From: Aselliscus stoliczkanus
Taxonomy: Eukaryota; Chordata; Mammalia; Chiroptera; Hipposideridae
NCBI GenBank assembly: GCA_033961575.1
Contig: CM066734.1
Span: 77,971,501-78,035,500, forward strand
DNA: 64,000 nt
Direction of reading: 5' to 3'
Made by a program: the position numbers and the translations under genes. The notes under the pieces were generated by a model that had not been told where the DNA came from, did not search any database, and was given only the letters and a program-made list of their open reading frames with translations. Positions 33,885 to 45,952 of this stretch are shown piece after piece (position 1 is the stretch's first letter; each line of letters begins with the position of its first letter).

Positions 33885-34680
33885 GTTGGTTGCTAATTGG
33901 AGCCATATGATTAGGTTGGTACTTCAAGATCCAACCCAATCCCCTTCCTCATGGGGGCACATACATACCTCCAGGGAGAGGAGACGGCTTGGAGATTGAA
34001 CTAAACGGGCAATAGCCACAGATTGAATCAATTATGCCTATGTAATGAAGCCTCCATAAAAACAAAGAAAAACAAACAAACAAACAAAATGAATAAACAA
34101 AAACAACCCTATATAAGAAGCCTCCATAAAAACCCAAAAGGACAGACTGAGAGAGCTTCAGGTTGGTGAATACAAGGAGATTTGGGGAGTGGCCAGTTAC
34201 AAGAGCATGGAAACTCCGTTCCCTTTTCCCTTACCCTGCCCTATGCATCTCTTCCAGAAAATGTTTCTGAGTCCTGTGAGCTGCTCTAACAAATTAATTG
34301 AATCTGCGGAGGAGGTTGGTTGTGGGAACCTCTGATTTATGACCTGTTGGTCAGAAGTATAGGTAACAACCTGAACTTGTGACTGGCATCTGAAGTCCCA
34401 GGAAGGGGTCTCTGAAACTTCCTTTCTGTAGCCTGTTGGTGAGAAACACAGGCGATAGCCCTATTTTGTGACTGGCATTTGAAGTAGTGGTAGTCTGTGT
34501 GTAAGGGCATTTGCAGTCTTTCAGGACTGAGCCCCTAGCCTGTGGAATCTGATATCATCTCTGAGTAGATACTATAAAAATTGAGTTTACTTGTAGGATA
34601 CCTAGCTTGTGTCTGAGCATTGCTTATTGGTGTGGAAAACCCCTCACCATGTTGAAATTGCTTTCAGAGAAAAATTAACG
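33885..34680 (+). mobile_element. LTR-like ancient dispersed repeat
   Basis: The order 'gaagcctccataaaaacccaaaagg' (in parts), 'gagagcttcaggttggtgaa', 'ccctatgcatctcttcc', 'cctgtgagctgctctaac', 'aattaattgaatctgcggaggagg', 'tgtgactggcatctgaagt', 'ggactgagcccctagcctgtgg' and 'gtggaaaacccctcac' fits an old mammalian dispersed repeat, probably an ERV-type LTR, whose name I cannot recall. The 'tggtcagaa...aggt.acaacct...gtgactggcat' unit occurs twice (34335-34395 and 34435-34490), so part of it is tandemly duplicated. Confidence 0.45.
34064..34116. repeat. A-rich 53-bp insert between 17-bp direct repeats
   Basis: GAAGCCTCCATAAAAAC is repeated exactly at 34047-34063 and 34117-34133. The 53 bp between are almost only A with CAAA-type units and then CCCTATATAA. 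This resembles a target duplication around a bare or severely truncated retrotransposon tail. Confidence 0.7.
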
Positions 34681-35141
34681 TATGTAACCACTACTTCTGT
34701 GACACTTTAGGGAATGTTAGAGCAATTAATGAAAGAGAAGGGGATAGAATATTAGTTGTGACTCTGTGACTCTTGAGGATTTTCACATAAAATACTTTGG
34801 TTTAGAAGAATAATTTGTTTTTTTTAACCAACTAAAATCTAAGGTTAACAAGAATAGTATTGCTAGCAGTAAAGTAAAATTTCAAAATGTTATTCTGATG
34901 AACATAAATATAAAATATGTCAAACTGTACTTGTTTGGTTTTCCTGAAGAGCAAGTAAACATATATTACTTTCTTTAAATAAAATATCTCCATTATTAAA
35001 ATAGCAAAGAAATATTAATTTACTTTGTATTCATCAAATAGCCTCTTGTAAAATGAATTTTGAAAAGTAGTTTCATGAATTTAAATAATTCCCACTTAAT
35101 ATTTTTAATTGCAAGTGAGTCCATTGATCTCACTTCCATTT

Positions 35142-35145
<4 letters not shown>
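34681..35145. other. Unassigned AT-rich DNA
   Basis: Nothing recognised. Confidence 0.45.

Positions 35146-35187
<42 letters not shown>
35146..35187. repeat. (TA)n microsatellite
   Basis: About 20 uninterrupted TA units. Confidence 0.95.
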
Positions 35188-35189
<2 letters not shown>

Positions 35190-36309
35190 CTTTTAAAATA
35201 TATACATATATATGATTTGAAATGCAAACATAAGAAACTAACAAAAAGACTAGGACTCTTGAAAATTATTAGAAGTTTAGTAAACCACAGGGATTGGAAG
35301 TTCAAAAGCAAATAAACTTTAAGATTTCTGGTAGAGAATTATATGCTGGTTAGATGTTATTAATTATTAAAAAGTGAACATTTTAGTGGTCAAAAATGGA
35401 TGAACATATCAATTATCTGGTACTTACTTAAGAGATAACCTTAGGTATACAGAACACAGATGAGAAATTTTGCAGATTTGTACAAGAACCTTTACTTATT
35501 CTAGCCCTAGTAGCACTCCACTTGTTTGTTCTCCACTTGTCAAAATATGGCAAATTAGAAGTAAGAAATTAAACATATCTGAAGGTAGAAATTCTTCCTG
35601 TTTTTCCTTTGAATCCTCAAGGACTTGGGACATTGTAACCATAAAAGCCAAAGGCAAGATCCCAATCTGTAGTACTTGATTTTTTAATTTTTCATGACAC
35701 AAAGAATTTCAGATTACCTGTGTGCATTTTTTTATTCCAATATTTTAGAAGTTCTTGTAATTTTGAATATATATAGTTCAGATATGTCCCCCCTTTTGCT
35801 ATTTTCACTCTTTGTGCACATTGCAATATGCTTAGAGTAAGACCTTCCTGGGGTAACTCTAGCTTGAGATACATTTCCCAAGAAATGATGGCAAATATTA
35901 GTTTGTTGGGTGAGGGAGATGGAAGCTTTGTATTGGATAGGGAAAGGAAGGAGTCATTTAGGTTATCATAACATTGAGGCCATCTCATCAAAACGCTAAT
36001 GGTTTTATCCAAAGAATTTTTTGTAATCCCATAGTGTTAAATGTTTTATATTTGACTCTCATTGTTTTTGATGAGATATTTCCTCGTATCTTAGAGAAAG
36101 TGACAAAGGTTACATATGATAGTGAGTAGGATGACAGCTCTTTCTCTCAATTAAAGATTTAGCTCTCTCTAGACTTGTATCTCTAATACTGTCTTGGGTT
36201 AAAGCTCAGGACCATAACTGATGTTTATAATACCATAGGTTATATAGAAAACTTATTATTGTTTTTAGTCTATATATTCATGATTTAAGATACATTGTTA
36301 TTAAGAATA
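35188..36309. other. Unassigned DNA with overlapping minor frames
   Basis: A 106-codon minus frame at 35692-36012 and smaller frames at 35470-35702 lie in a slightly more GC-rich patch (about 35480-36010). I see no family motif, no convincing splice sites and no target duplication. It may be an old ERV or DNA transposon interior. Confidence 0.4.
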
Positions 36310-36530
36310 GTTAATATTAGCACAGTGGTTAAGAGTACAGACAGTGAAGACAGAGGACTTGGCCTAGAATCACAGCTCTGCCATTCATTAGTTGAATGAC
36401 CATGGTCAATTAATTTAACATTTTCATGCCTTGATTCCCTTATTTATAATATGAGCATAATAATAGTATGGACCTCAAAGACTTATGCTGCGGATAAAAT
36501 TAGTTCACGCATATAAAGCCGGGTTCTTTT
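36310..36530 (+). mobile_element. MIR SINE
   Basis: 'cacagtggttaagagtacagac', 'aatcacagctctgccattc', 'gttgaatgaccatggtcaatt', 'tgccttgattcccttatttataatatgagcataataatagtatgg' (in parts) and 'gataaaattagttcacgca' follow the full MIR consensus order. One of the clearest copies here. Confidence 0.85.
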
Positions 36531-36864
36531 TCTGTATCATATTGTGTCATATCGGTGTTAGCTGTTACTATAAACTGTTCACTTTAACTTTTGTCAAATA
36601 TCCACTTTCTGGTCAGTTTTACAAAATGTTACTGTACCCATTTAAGCTATCGATTTATATATTTTCCATGGCCAACTCTTTTATTAATAAGCTCATTTTT
36701 CTAAAATAGCCTGAACCACAGTGATAATAATTTGAGAAAAAAAAGTTGAACTCTTCCCAACGGCTGTATTAATGTCTGTGCAATGGAAGGTCTGTTCAGT
36801 TTTGAGTACTTTATTTAAAAGTTACTCAAAGGTGAGAAGAATGTTAAATCAGAGCAAGAAAGCT
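36531..36864. other. Unassigned DNA
   Basis: A 74-codon plus frame (36485-36709) starts in the MIR and is Phe/Leu-rich; not supported. Confidence 0.4.
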
Positions 36865-37030
36865 ATTTGAGTATTTGTTTGCCAGGTCTTGAGCTAAATG
36901 GTTGGCAAATATTTAATCTTTACAACAAACGTGCAGTTATTAAGATGAACTAATGAGGCACACTGTGCTTTGTTTAGTTTTGTAAGTCACAGTCTACATG
37001 TGTATCCCAAGATCAGCATGTCTCTCTGCA
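36865..37030 (-). mobile_element. MIR SINE
   Basis: The reversed order is visible: 'tgccaggtcttgagctaaatgg', 'atatttaatctttacaacaaacgtg', 'gttattaagatgaactaatgaggcac' and 'ttttgtaagtcacagtct'. Confidence 0.55.
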
Positions 37031-38584
37031 GCTGAGAGCCTAGGGGTGTTTACTATCTCTCTTCCTCCTGTGACAGTCTGAAACCCCTCAAGACCACCAT
37101 GTCATTAAAAACTTCACTCTGATTTTCATTCACTTTCAGTTCATTTCTTTGCTTTTTTACCTGCATAGCTTAAGGACTCAATAATCCATTGGACCCACTA
37201 CCCTGTGTCTTCCCTTCTCCCTAGGATTTTGGCCATGCAGGTTATGTTTTCCTTGGCAGTCTCAAACTGTGATTTGATTTTCTTTTTGTTAAACTCCCTA
37301 TTTCCAAATGTTCCACTGGCTTCTCTATTAGATGAAACTCTCTGCCTACTTTTTTGGCAACCTCCTCTATATTGAGATTCATCAAATGCTTTGAAAATCC
37401 AGTTTTATATAAATAATCCAGTTTAAGCTTTCTAACTATGCTATATGAGTACGTTAAAAATCTTACTTTCACTTTGTATATGTAAGCCTTAAAGCTTAAA
37501 CCTTTAATCTTGCTGAAAAAGAAAGGTAGAATTGGGGGGAGGTATCTTTTTAATCTCTACATACAGTTCACTACACAGAAATGTTTCTTCCCAGATGTAA
37601 GGTAAAATAAATGGAAAAAAGTTAATGACAGAAATATAAATAGGAACTAAATTTTTTAAGGTGCTAATTAATTTACTTCTTCAAGCAGTAATATATTTTA
37701 TTCTTTAACTGAAAGAGGTAGAAGTTAAAGAAATTTTTAATTTTGGATATTTAACCTAATATTAAAATTATGAATATAAACTCTAGCAGTAAACAGTTTT
37801 TGCAGAAGACATTTTAATATAGATGACATAAATATAAATTAATGGAATCACATAATTAGAAGAGGCTATAACCTATAGCTCCCACCGAAATTTTTTAAAT
37901 AGTGCCTACCATAACTGGCGATCACTGCACCTTTGTACCATCTCCTGACATAACATTTTGGGACAAATTTATTTTGGGCAGGAAATAAAACACCTATGCC
38001 TTTTCTATTGGTTGTTTTTTTGTTTTGTTTTGTTTTTTTAATTATAGAGAACAGATTTTGATAAACATATTGGAGCAGTACATACACATGTAAGAAATAT
38101 AAAAGCCAGCAAAGTGTATTAAAAGGTTAAGATAAACTCCAGAAAAATAGGCTGATAATTTTAACCCAAATAAATAAAAGATAATCAGTGGGCAAAGTGA
38201 TAATGCTATGCTGTCATGGTTAAAATTTCAGAGAACAAAATAACAAAGCAGGTTTTTGTGAAACAGTGTACAAGAGTATAGTTGGTAGTCAAGTTTTGAA
38301 TCAATAGATTCTCAAACTTTTTCTATAAACATATTAAAATGCTAACAAGAATACTAATATAAATACATTCAATAATTATAATAACTTTAGTCCCCTATCA
38401 GATATTGGCATTGTTTTAGGCAAACTGATACTATTAATTTGGGTTTGGAGGATGTGGGGATATGAATTAAAATTTAATAAGGTTTTGTATAACCAATATT
38501 TATAGCCAATTTTTTTCCATATTTCTTATGTTTGCAAAAAACAAATAACAAAACCAAACAGTCTGATACCCTGAAAATTTTAAA
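37031..38584. other. Unassigned DNA
   Basis: A less AT-rich patch at 37020-37260 and two minus frames (37242-37472, 37866-38087) were examined. Neither has convincing splice sites. An A/T-rich (GTTTT)n-like run lies near 38018-38040. Confidence 0.4.
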
Positions 38585-38850
38585 TCTTCATCTTGCTTTA
38601 TTTCTTGTTATTTGCCTTGGCCTCTAACTCTTCTTGAAAATCTCTTTTCCCAGTCTCCTGAGCACTTGGTATTTCTCCCACATCTCAGACAACTCATTCT
38701 ATTATGATTCTCCTTTTCCACCTCTGCTCTTTCTACCTGGTCTTTAAATTCTGTACTCCCTAGAAGTTTATTCTAGATCCTGTTCTTCACTCAATTAACA
38801 ATATCTCTATGGTAAATATCGTCTATTCTCAAATGTTTAAATATTTATTT
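38585..38850 (+). mobile_element. Possible L2 ORF fragment
   Basis: The pyrimidine-rich text 'cttttcccagtctcctgagc', 'ccacctctgctctttctacctgg', 'ctgtactccctagaagtttattctagatcctgttcttc' (in parts) resembles an L2 pol segment from memory. Frames are broken. Confidence 0.4.
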
Positions 38851-40634
38851 TATGCATATGTGCCATATTTCTCATGTAATGATTTAGAAAGCCTACCTGG
38901 ACTCAGCTAGATTTGAGTACAATTACTGAATTACTATATATGTGTAAAAAAAAAAATGAAAAAGAGAGAGAGAGAGAAAGAGAGAGGGATGGATTACTAC
39001 ACACATGGTGACACTCCTTTTCACATACTTCTCTCCAAGAGAAGGCCAAGGCTGACTCATCTTGCTTTTTTTATCCACCTCATTTTTACACATGGACAAA
39101 AGTGGGAGTGATCCTGCCTCACAATTCTTTGATTTTAACTTGGTCTATCAGCCATGTTATACCCTATGACATTTTTATTTTTCTTATTTTTAGTTAATCC
39201 TGCATTACCAGTATAATCCCAGATTTAATAAAAACAGTGTCCTGCTTCAAATTGGCGTTGCTTTTAGTAGATACATCTTATCAGAGAATAGAAAAATGGT
39301 CATAACTGGCCTAAGGCAGAATTTAGGCATTCTAATGTGTCTGAACCAAGTAGCAAATTATAGTTGCAGACCTTAAAAACTAATAATAATAGTTCTTGTT
39401 TCACCAGTTTATGTTGGCAATTAAATTATGTATCTTGCTTGAAATGCAGCATGCTGGGCTATTGTAATTTACCACTGAGCTTGTTTGCTCATTTATGAAT
39501 GCATTCATCTTTTCATGTTTTATTCATGAAATCATAAAAAAAATAGAGAAAACCTATTTTGTGACAAATGTCTAGGGCATTCTGACACTCAGAAGTCTAA
39601 AGGATATGGGAATCCAAACAAGAAAATCGATGAGGAGGTTCATCAATGCCATTGCTAACAAGCACAAAACAGCACAATTTCAAATTTTGTGAAGAAAAAT
39701 GGATAAATTGTGGATTCTAGTATATTTTACAGAGAAGATGTTGAAATAAATTGTTAATGAAAAGAAAAGACAAATATTTCTAAATTTTAATGTAAACTTT
39801 AGCAGAGAATGGGGTAATAGTTGGAGGGCAATATAGAATCAAAGGAGAGTTGTGTGGAGATTGTTTTGTTTTTTAAGAGGGTAGGTAGACAGAGGGAAAG
39901 TAGGCAAAGGGAACACAGCTTATTCCCATGGCCCTCAACTGACCCACTAGGACTGACTTACACTCAAAAACATGCTGACACTCAAATACAAACTCTGCTA
40001 CTGACGAGCTAAGGCAGTGAGGAAAAAAAACTCTATGCATGATTACAAAAGGAGGTACAAAACCCCACAGCAATTATTCTGGAGTAGGGTAGCTTGTTAG
40101 GATGCACTTTGAGACCTATTTGGGTTTGTTAATTTCTTCCTTCTGAACAAAAAATTAAGGATAAAGACATAGTAGGAGTCCAGCCATGGTTCAAACCCCA
40201 CCAAAATATTAACAATAACAATGGTGATAATAATACCTAGACAACAGGAATATGTGGCTTTGAGAATATAAAAAAATGAAAATGTAAATAATGGGAGTTT
40301 GTTCAAAAGGAAGAAATTAACAAACCCAACTAAGTTTCAAAAGCCATCCTAACATGCTCCCCTACTCCAGAATAATTGCTGTGGGGTCTTGTACTTCTTT
40401 TTGTAATCAGGAATAGGGCTTTTTCCCTCATTGCCTTAGCTTGTCTATGGCAGAGTCTTATTTTCTGTAGGCTTGGTTACTTTAAAGTTCCTCTTTTGAG
40501 AAGTGAAGACTTATTCTTTGCCTCAATTGCTTTGTATTGAGTAAGTACATAAATTCTATCGCATTAGTGGCTAACATAGTTTTGTGGTTGGGTTAAGCAG
40601 GTGTCATTTTTTTATTTCTTGTCAAAACACAGCT
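38851..40634. other. Unassigned DNA with a (GA)n tract
   Basis: (GA)n at about 38960-38988. No other repeat recognised. Frames at 39821-40306 are short and unsupported. 'ggattagggt/ctccagaataattgctgtgggg'-type words occur at 40070-40090 and, reversed, at about 40365-40390, so a ~300-bp imperfect inverted pair flanks this part (see findings). Confidence 0.4.
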
Positions 40635-41637
40635 TTTTTTTGTTTTTTTTATTTATTTATTTATTTTTAATTAGTTTCAGGTGTACAACACAGTGCAATA
40701 GTTATACATTTTACCCCTCAAAGTGACAACCCCCCTCCCCCAATTCGCCACCCCACTCCTCCCCCCTATATCATATATATCTATTACACTTCCTCTGACT
40801 CCCTTCCACAGTATAATCCACATCCCGTGACTATCTATACATATTCAATTACAGTTGGTATACAACCTCCGCTTCAGGTGTACGGTGCAGTGATCAAGCC
40901 TCTACTCCATCCATGAAATGGTCTCCCCAACAAGACATGTGACCATCTGACACCCCACAAAATATTTACAACATTATTAATTATATTCCCTGAACTGTCT
41001 GTCATATCCCTGTGGCAATATTGTAGTTGCCTATTTTTGCTGTCTAATCCCTTCCCTTTCTCCCTCATCCCTATCCCCTTCCCAACTAGCAACCCTGTTT
41101 TTCCTCTATATCTATGAGGCAGTTTCTGTTTACTTTGCTCATTCATTCAGTTTTTCAGATTCTACTTATAAGTGAGATCATATGGCATTTGTCTTTCTCT
41201 GACTGACTTATTTCACTTAACATAATAGTCTCTAGGTCCATCCATGTCATTGCAAATGGTACAATGTCATTCTTCTTTATAGCCGAGTAATACTCCATTG
41301 TATAAATGTACCAGTTTCTTAATCCAGTCATCTACCAATGGGCATTTCGGTTGTTTCCAAGTCTTGCCTATTGTAAATAGCGCTGCAATGAACATAGGGG
41401 TGCATATATTTTTTTGAATTAGTGTCCTGGGTTTTTTGGGATAAATACCTAGGAGTGGAATTGCTGGGTCAAAAGGTAGTTCCATTTCCAGTTCTTTGAG
41501 ATACCTCCATACTGACTTTCATAGTGGCTGCACCAATCTGCAATCCCACCAACAGTGCAGCAGGGTCCCCTTTTCCCCACAGCCCCGCTAGCACTTGTTG
41601 TTTGTTGATTTATTGATGATAGCCATTCTGACTGGAG
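40635..41637 (-). mobile_element. Relatively young 5'-truncated L1
   Basis: About 1 kb. The plus strand starts with a T/(TTTA)n tail, then 'ttagtttcaggtgtacaacacagtgcaatag' (in parts), 'cctcaaagtgacaaccccc', the reversed UTR, and the ORF2 C-terminus on the minus strand ([33 protein letters not shown]). Flanks AAAACACAGCT (40624-40634) and AAAATACAGCT (41638-41648) look like the target duplication with one change. The ORF2 frame breaks near residues 'WIKKLVHLYN', so it is non-coding. Confidence 0.85.
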
Positions 41638-41890
41638 AAAATACAGCTCTTAAACTTTTTTTTTTATTAATTCCTTATTTCAGAATTGAGAAACTCCTCC
41701 CTCATTCAAACTCCACATACAATTGATCCCATAAATACTACCTTTTACATATCTCTCGAAAATTTCCAGATCTCTGTACTATCATAACTTCCACTCTAGA
41801 TCAATGGACAACTATATCTCACCTGTCTATGACTATGTATGTTCTTACATAAAAGTGATTCAACTTTTGCTGCAAGTTGAGAAAAAAAAA

Positions 41891-41998
41891 TTTTTTTTTT
41901 TTTTGAGGGCAGTGTCACTGGCTCTCATATGTGGGACCTGAACCGGGGCCACTGGTTTACCAAGTCAGCGCTTAACCACCGTGTCACTCGGCTGGCCC
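41891..41998 (-). mobile_element. Short GGCCGGCC-head SINE
   Basis: Reversed 'gagggcagtgtcactggctctcatatgtgggacc' (in parts), 'aaccggggccactgg', 'cgcttaaccaccgtgtcactcggctggccc'. GAGAAAA occurs on both sides. Head and tail as in the other short copies. Confidence 0.85.
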
Positions 41999-42059
41999 GA
42001 GAAAATTTTTTTAAAACATATGTATCTTCATGTCATATCCCTTCAAAACTTTCATATCA

Positions 42060-42350
42060 CTCTTACTATAAATTCAAATTTCTTAAAAAGTTATAAATTC
42101 TGCCTACTTTTCTACCTACATCTTTAACAACTCTACCACCTCTTCAATTCTATTTTATCACATATGGGACCCTTTTAGATTTCAAAAATACCAATGAACA
42201 CCAGTGTTCTTCCTAGCCCATGGGCCCTTCCTCCCTATGCCAGGAAAACTCTATTCATTCTCTTTCTCCTTTTATATAGTCAAGTTTTATTCATACTCCA
42301 AATCACACTTTGAATGCCTTTTCCCTCAAGAGAAGTTTTTAGGAGTATAG
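42060..42350 (+). mobile_element. L2 LINE 3' region
   Basis: 'gtgttcttcctagcccatgggcccttcctccctatgccaggaaaactctattc' (in parts) and 'caagttttattcatactccaaatcacactttgaatgccttttccctc' follow the L2 3' UTR order (cells for 'cctggaatgctcttcc' and 'tcaggtctcagctcaaatgtcacctcc'). Confidence 0.55.
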
Positions 42351-43639
42351 ATTCTAGATACTCAACTGCAATGCAATTTGAGGTAGTTTTGTTTTGTTTT
42401 AATTAGGAAAACTGATATATTAACTGTTTCCATTATCTGAGTGGACTTCACTAATTTAATTTCTAATCATCATTACAATGCAGGTGATTTTTTCTGTCTA
42501 TATTTAAGATAAGAAATAACAGGGTTATCATAATGTTTTGGTGAAGATGAGATTAGATTTCCATCAAACGAAGCTGGGTATTTTCTCCTATTTATGGCAA
42601 CAGGTTACTTTCTCTTCTCCCCTACCTTGGGAGTGGCTGCATACACTCCCCCAATCCCCACAAGATTCTCCAGGCAACCTGTGCAAATATGTAACTACCT
42701 TGATTTTCTGTATTCATATTTGTTCTTTAAATAATTAGAAATGTAAAACACGGTGTCCTCTTGGAAAAACACCTGCAGTGAGTCCAGATGTTCCCTGGCT
42801 CATGAATGCCTCTCTATGAGCTGGGAGACCTCACCTGACAGCATGTCATCTTACCCCAGCACTGATTAAATATAAAGCCTACTCCATGCCTAGACTTAAT
42901 ACTTAGATTGTGTTTGTCTTCCCCCTTAATGGGTGCATGACATATACAGAGATACAGACATGATAGACCCATGTTGACTCTGATATTGTTCCTTATTTAC
43001 ATATTATATCTTACTTATATGCTTTCTACTTGCTAAATGCTGAAATGAACACACATTTACCATGAAGTCCCAGAAGTGCTTTGTACCTTCTTTGGCTGAA
43101 TATGAAAAACACAGTTATCTCTTAATTATGCTTGGAATAGAGATAACCACTTTTCAGACTGGGTTTAACCAAGTCATCATTATTTCTCATGTCACTGATA
43201 ATCCTGGTAGGAATATATGGAAACCACTTTTTTTAATTATTTAGAATAAAGAATTTGAAATGTCAAAATTTGAAGTGTTAGGGTGATATCGATTGTTTAG
43301 ATCAACATTTGGAAGGATGAGGGAAACAATGATTTTTAAGTTGCTAAGCATACTGCCCCCAATTTATTTATTTCCCTAAAGTTATTTTAATATTTAAGGT
43401 TTTTAAGATATATGCATCAAGACTAAAACTTATTCATATTACCCTCAGGTGTGTAAAATAAGAACAGCCTCTTTATGCATATAACTATGCTAATCTTTTT
43501 ATGAACCAACGCATGACTATCCATAACATGGAAACAATACATGGTTGTTTTTTTAATTTTGCAATAATAGGATCTTAGTGCCTCCTAATTTAAATAGTTT
43601 CTTATTGATGGGTTTATCTCTTTTAGCTAAAAGCTCTGT
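42351..43639. other. Unassigned DNA
   Basis: No repeat recognised. Frames at 42538-42738 and 43062-43244 lack support. Confidence 0.4.
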
Positions 43640-44320
43640 CACTTAGATTTAATGATTTATTCTCTGCATTCCCCCCCCACCCTTAATCAAGAGTGGAGGC
43701 ATCCAGCAGTGGAGGGAGACAAAAACCATGAATTCCAATGGTATCTTCTGATCAGTTCAGTCTTTGTTACAAAATGGCTGATACAATTATCCTCTTGGAC
43801 TGGTGATCTCTGCCCTGAGACTCATCTCTTCTAGTCTTTTAGAGTGTTATATTAAACCTCATCACTGGAATCTGTGGCCTCCATGATTGTCTTCATCTTG
43901 GTTTCCCTATATGTGACATATTCATTATGCATTAAGGTTTTTATTGGACCCTGACTCTGATAGCACCTCATTACACCCTCACCAGGGATTCAGGGATTTC
44001 TGAATCCTGTTCTTATTTCACACAGTCCATTGTCAAGCCAGAATTACTGCCTCAGTTTTATCGATGTATCCATCTCCTTCCACCATTTTGACAGAATGTT
44101 CAGCCCTTCAGGCTGATTACTGCCTGCAAGAGTCTCCATCCAGAATCCTTGGCACATCCACAAGATACAAGCAAGGAGCTATGCCTTCTGCTCCCTCTCC
44201 TGGATCCCAATGTTGTGGAGCTTTCTGAGTATCTTGTTAGAATTCCAAGTGAGGAATCTAGGACAGACTGATGTGATCTCTCCCCTGACTCTATTTCTCT
44301 GTTTCCCATAAAACATCCTG
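43640..44320. other. GC-richer unassigned block
   Basis: This 680-bp block is clearly less AT-rich than its surroundings, starts with a C-run (43671-43678) and carries short frames on both strands (43652-43834 plus; 44100-44309 minus). No repeat family, domain or convincing splice pair was seen. It could be an ancient LTR element, an exapted element or a CpG-poor regulatory region. Confidence 0.4.
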
Positions 44321-44414
44321 GTCTAAAAGAGGTTAATTCCTGTCCTTGTCTCCTATCATATCTACCTTCTTCTCTAAGTATAATTTATCTTTCGTCCAAT
44401 TTTGTGCCGTGATA

Positions 44415-44685
44415 GCAGATGGAGTTCAGTGTCATGATGAAGAGCACAGCATTTTGAGCCAGCTTTCCTAGGTTTGAATTCTAGTTCCATCAATTATTCA
44501 ATATATGATTTAGGTCATACCACTTCACTATGCCTCAATTTTCTTGTCCATTAAATATGGATAATTATAGTACCTACCTCATAGGGATATTGAAAGATGA
44601 AATGCATTAATATAAATAAAATGGCTCAACATGATGCCTTGCATATGAGCACTAAATGTTTTTATCGTTTGTTATTAGTGTAAGG
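44415..44685 (+). mobile_element. MIR SINE, near full length
   Basis: 'agatggagttcagtgtcatgatgaagagcacagc' (in parts), 'gagccagctttcctaggtttgaattctagttcc' (in parts), 'cttcactatgcctcaattttcttgtcc', 'taattatagtacctacctcatagg' and 'gatgaaatgcattaatataaa' follow the MIR consensus from tRNA head to 3' end. Confidence 0.9.
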
Positions 44686-45665
44686 TATATACATTATTAT
44701 TAAAATATCATTTAAACCTTTGTACCTCCTTTGAAGGACTCCACATTTTACTGGTGAGTCCCACACTTTCCAATCTAACTAGAAGTTCAACTTTTAGCCA
44801 CCCCAAACTCATTCACATATATTGTTAAAACTTCTTCAATCCAGGTAAAACATTAATGTATCTTATATAGCTGCATAAGACTTCTGATTAATTTTGTAGA
44901 AGTACAGATTTCCTTTAATTTTGGAAACCATGAAAATCAGGACTATTTTATAAGGCAAAGAATTTTTTTTTTCCTGCAAGGTCACACAATGAGTTGATAT
45001 TTCTTTGTAATTTTGTTGTTTTTAGTACCTATGATGAATAAGAAGTTAGGTTGTCACTGTTCCTTTCAATGATGAAAATACCATTTTGCAAACACAACAT
45101 AATTCGTTGAACCATTAGTGTCTCCAAAACAGAATAACTCAGTTACAATGAATTCATTATGTGAAGAAAAATGACTGACACTACCCAAAATCTCTGAATT
45201 TGTATGCGCTGAAATTACTGTTCTAGATATGGTAGGGAAGAGACGAGAGAAATTAATCATTTTTATTAATATGCTATTCAAAAAAGTGAACTTTTCCCTC
45301 ATTTTCAAGACTAACATATCTTATCTGACACATTTATTTTTGTCCTTCACAGTGAGTTACATTTCATCTTTTGGGTTATTGGCACAGGGAAAAAGAGATA
45401 GTCTTTCTGAGGACCATTAATAGTTTCATATATCACTTTTTAGCTGTGACTCAGCATCTCCATTGCATAAGATCAATTTTTGACTGTTCAGTATTATTCA
45501 TACATTTGAAGCACAATTCATAAAGGTCCACATATATTCTTCTTCCACTATATAAGATTACCTGAAAAAATCATTCTTATTAATTGACATCAAATATTTC
45601 CTGACATATTTTAAATGTGTTGAACAAATATCACATCATAAATATGCTTATAAAATATAGTAATA
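44686..45665. other. Unassigned DNA
   Basis: An 83-codon minus frame at 45066-45317 was examined. It has no family motif. Its position 3' of the candidate gene end would place it outside that gene. Confidence 0.4.
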
Positions 45666-45666
45666 T

Positions 45667-45900
45667 ACAGAGGGTGCCAAAAATGCATACACATTTTATG
45701 AAAGGAAAACTGTATTAAAATTGTAATATTTAATATATACTGATAACAAAAGGTGAAGGAATACAAGTCACATTTGATTTCTGCAATTAGAATACATGCT
45801 CAAAGTGGTTACAATCAGTATCCAGATACTTCTGATTATGGCGAACTACTGCTTGAGTAACCTTGACCAAAGTTTCCACTTGTAAACATTTTTTTAGTGC
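45667..45900 (-). mobile_element. Mariner remnant with transposase C-terminus
   Basis: The left end CAGAGGGTGCCAAAAATG follows TA and looks like a Tc1/mariner terminal repeat. Read on the minus strand the interior encodes a mariner-like transposase C-terminus ('TLVKVTQAVVRHNQKYLD', then 'NHFEH') with a stop soon after. The 5' part and the other terminal repeat are absent, so it is a dead 3' fragment. Confidence 0.65.
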
Positions 45901-45946
45901 CCCAGCATATGTGTTCTTGGCCAAGCCACAATTTCCCTTGACTCAT

Positions 45947-45952
45947 TTTATT
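45947..45952 (-). promoter_or_regulatory. Candidate polyadenylation signal of the minus-strand gene
   Basis: AATAAA on the minus strand, 144 nt beyond the stop codon at 46096-46098. Spacing is reasonable for a short 3' UTR ending near 45925-45935, just before the mariner remnant. Such a hexamer is common in AT-rich DNA, so this depends on the exon call. Confidence 0.35.
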
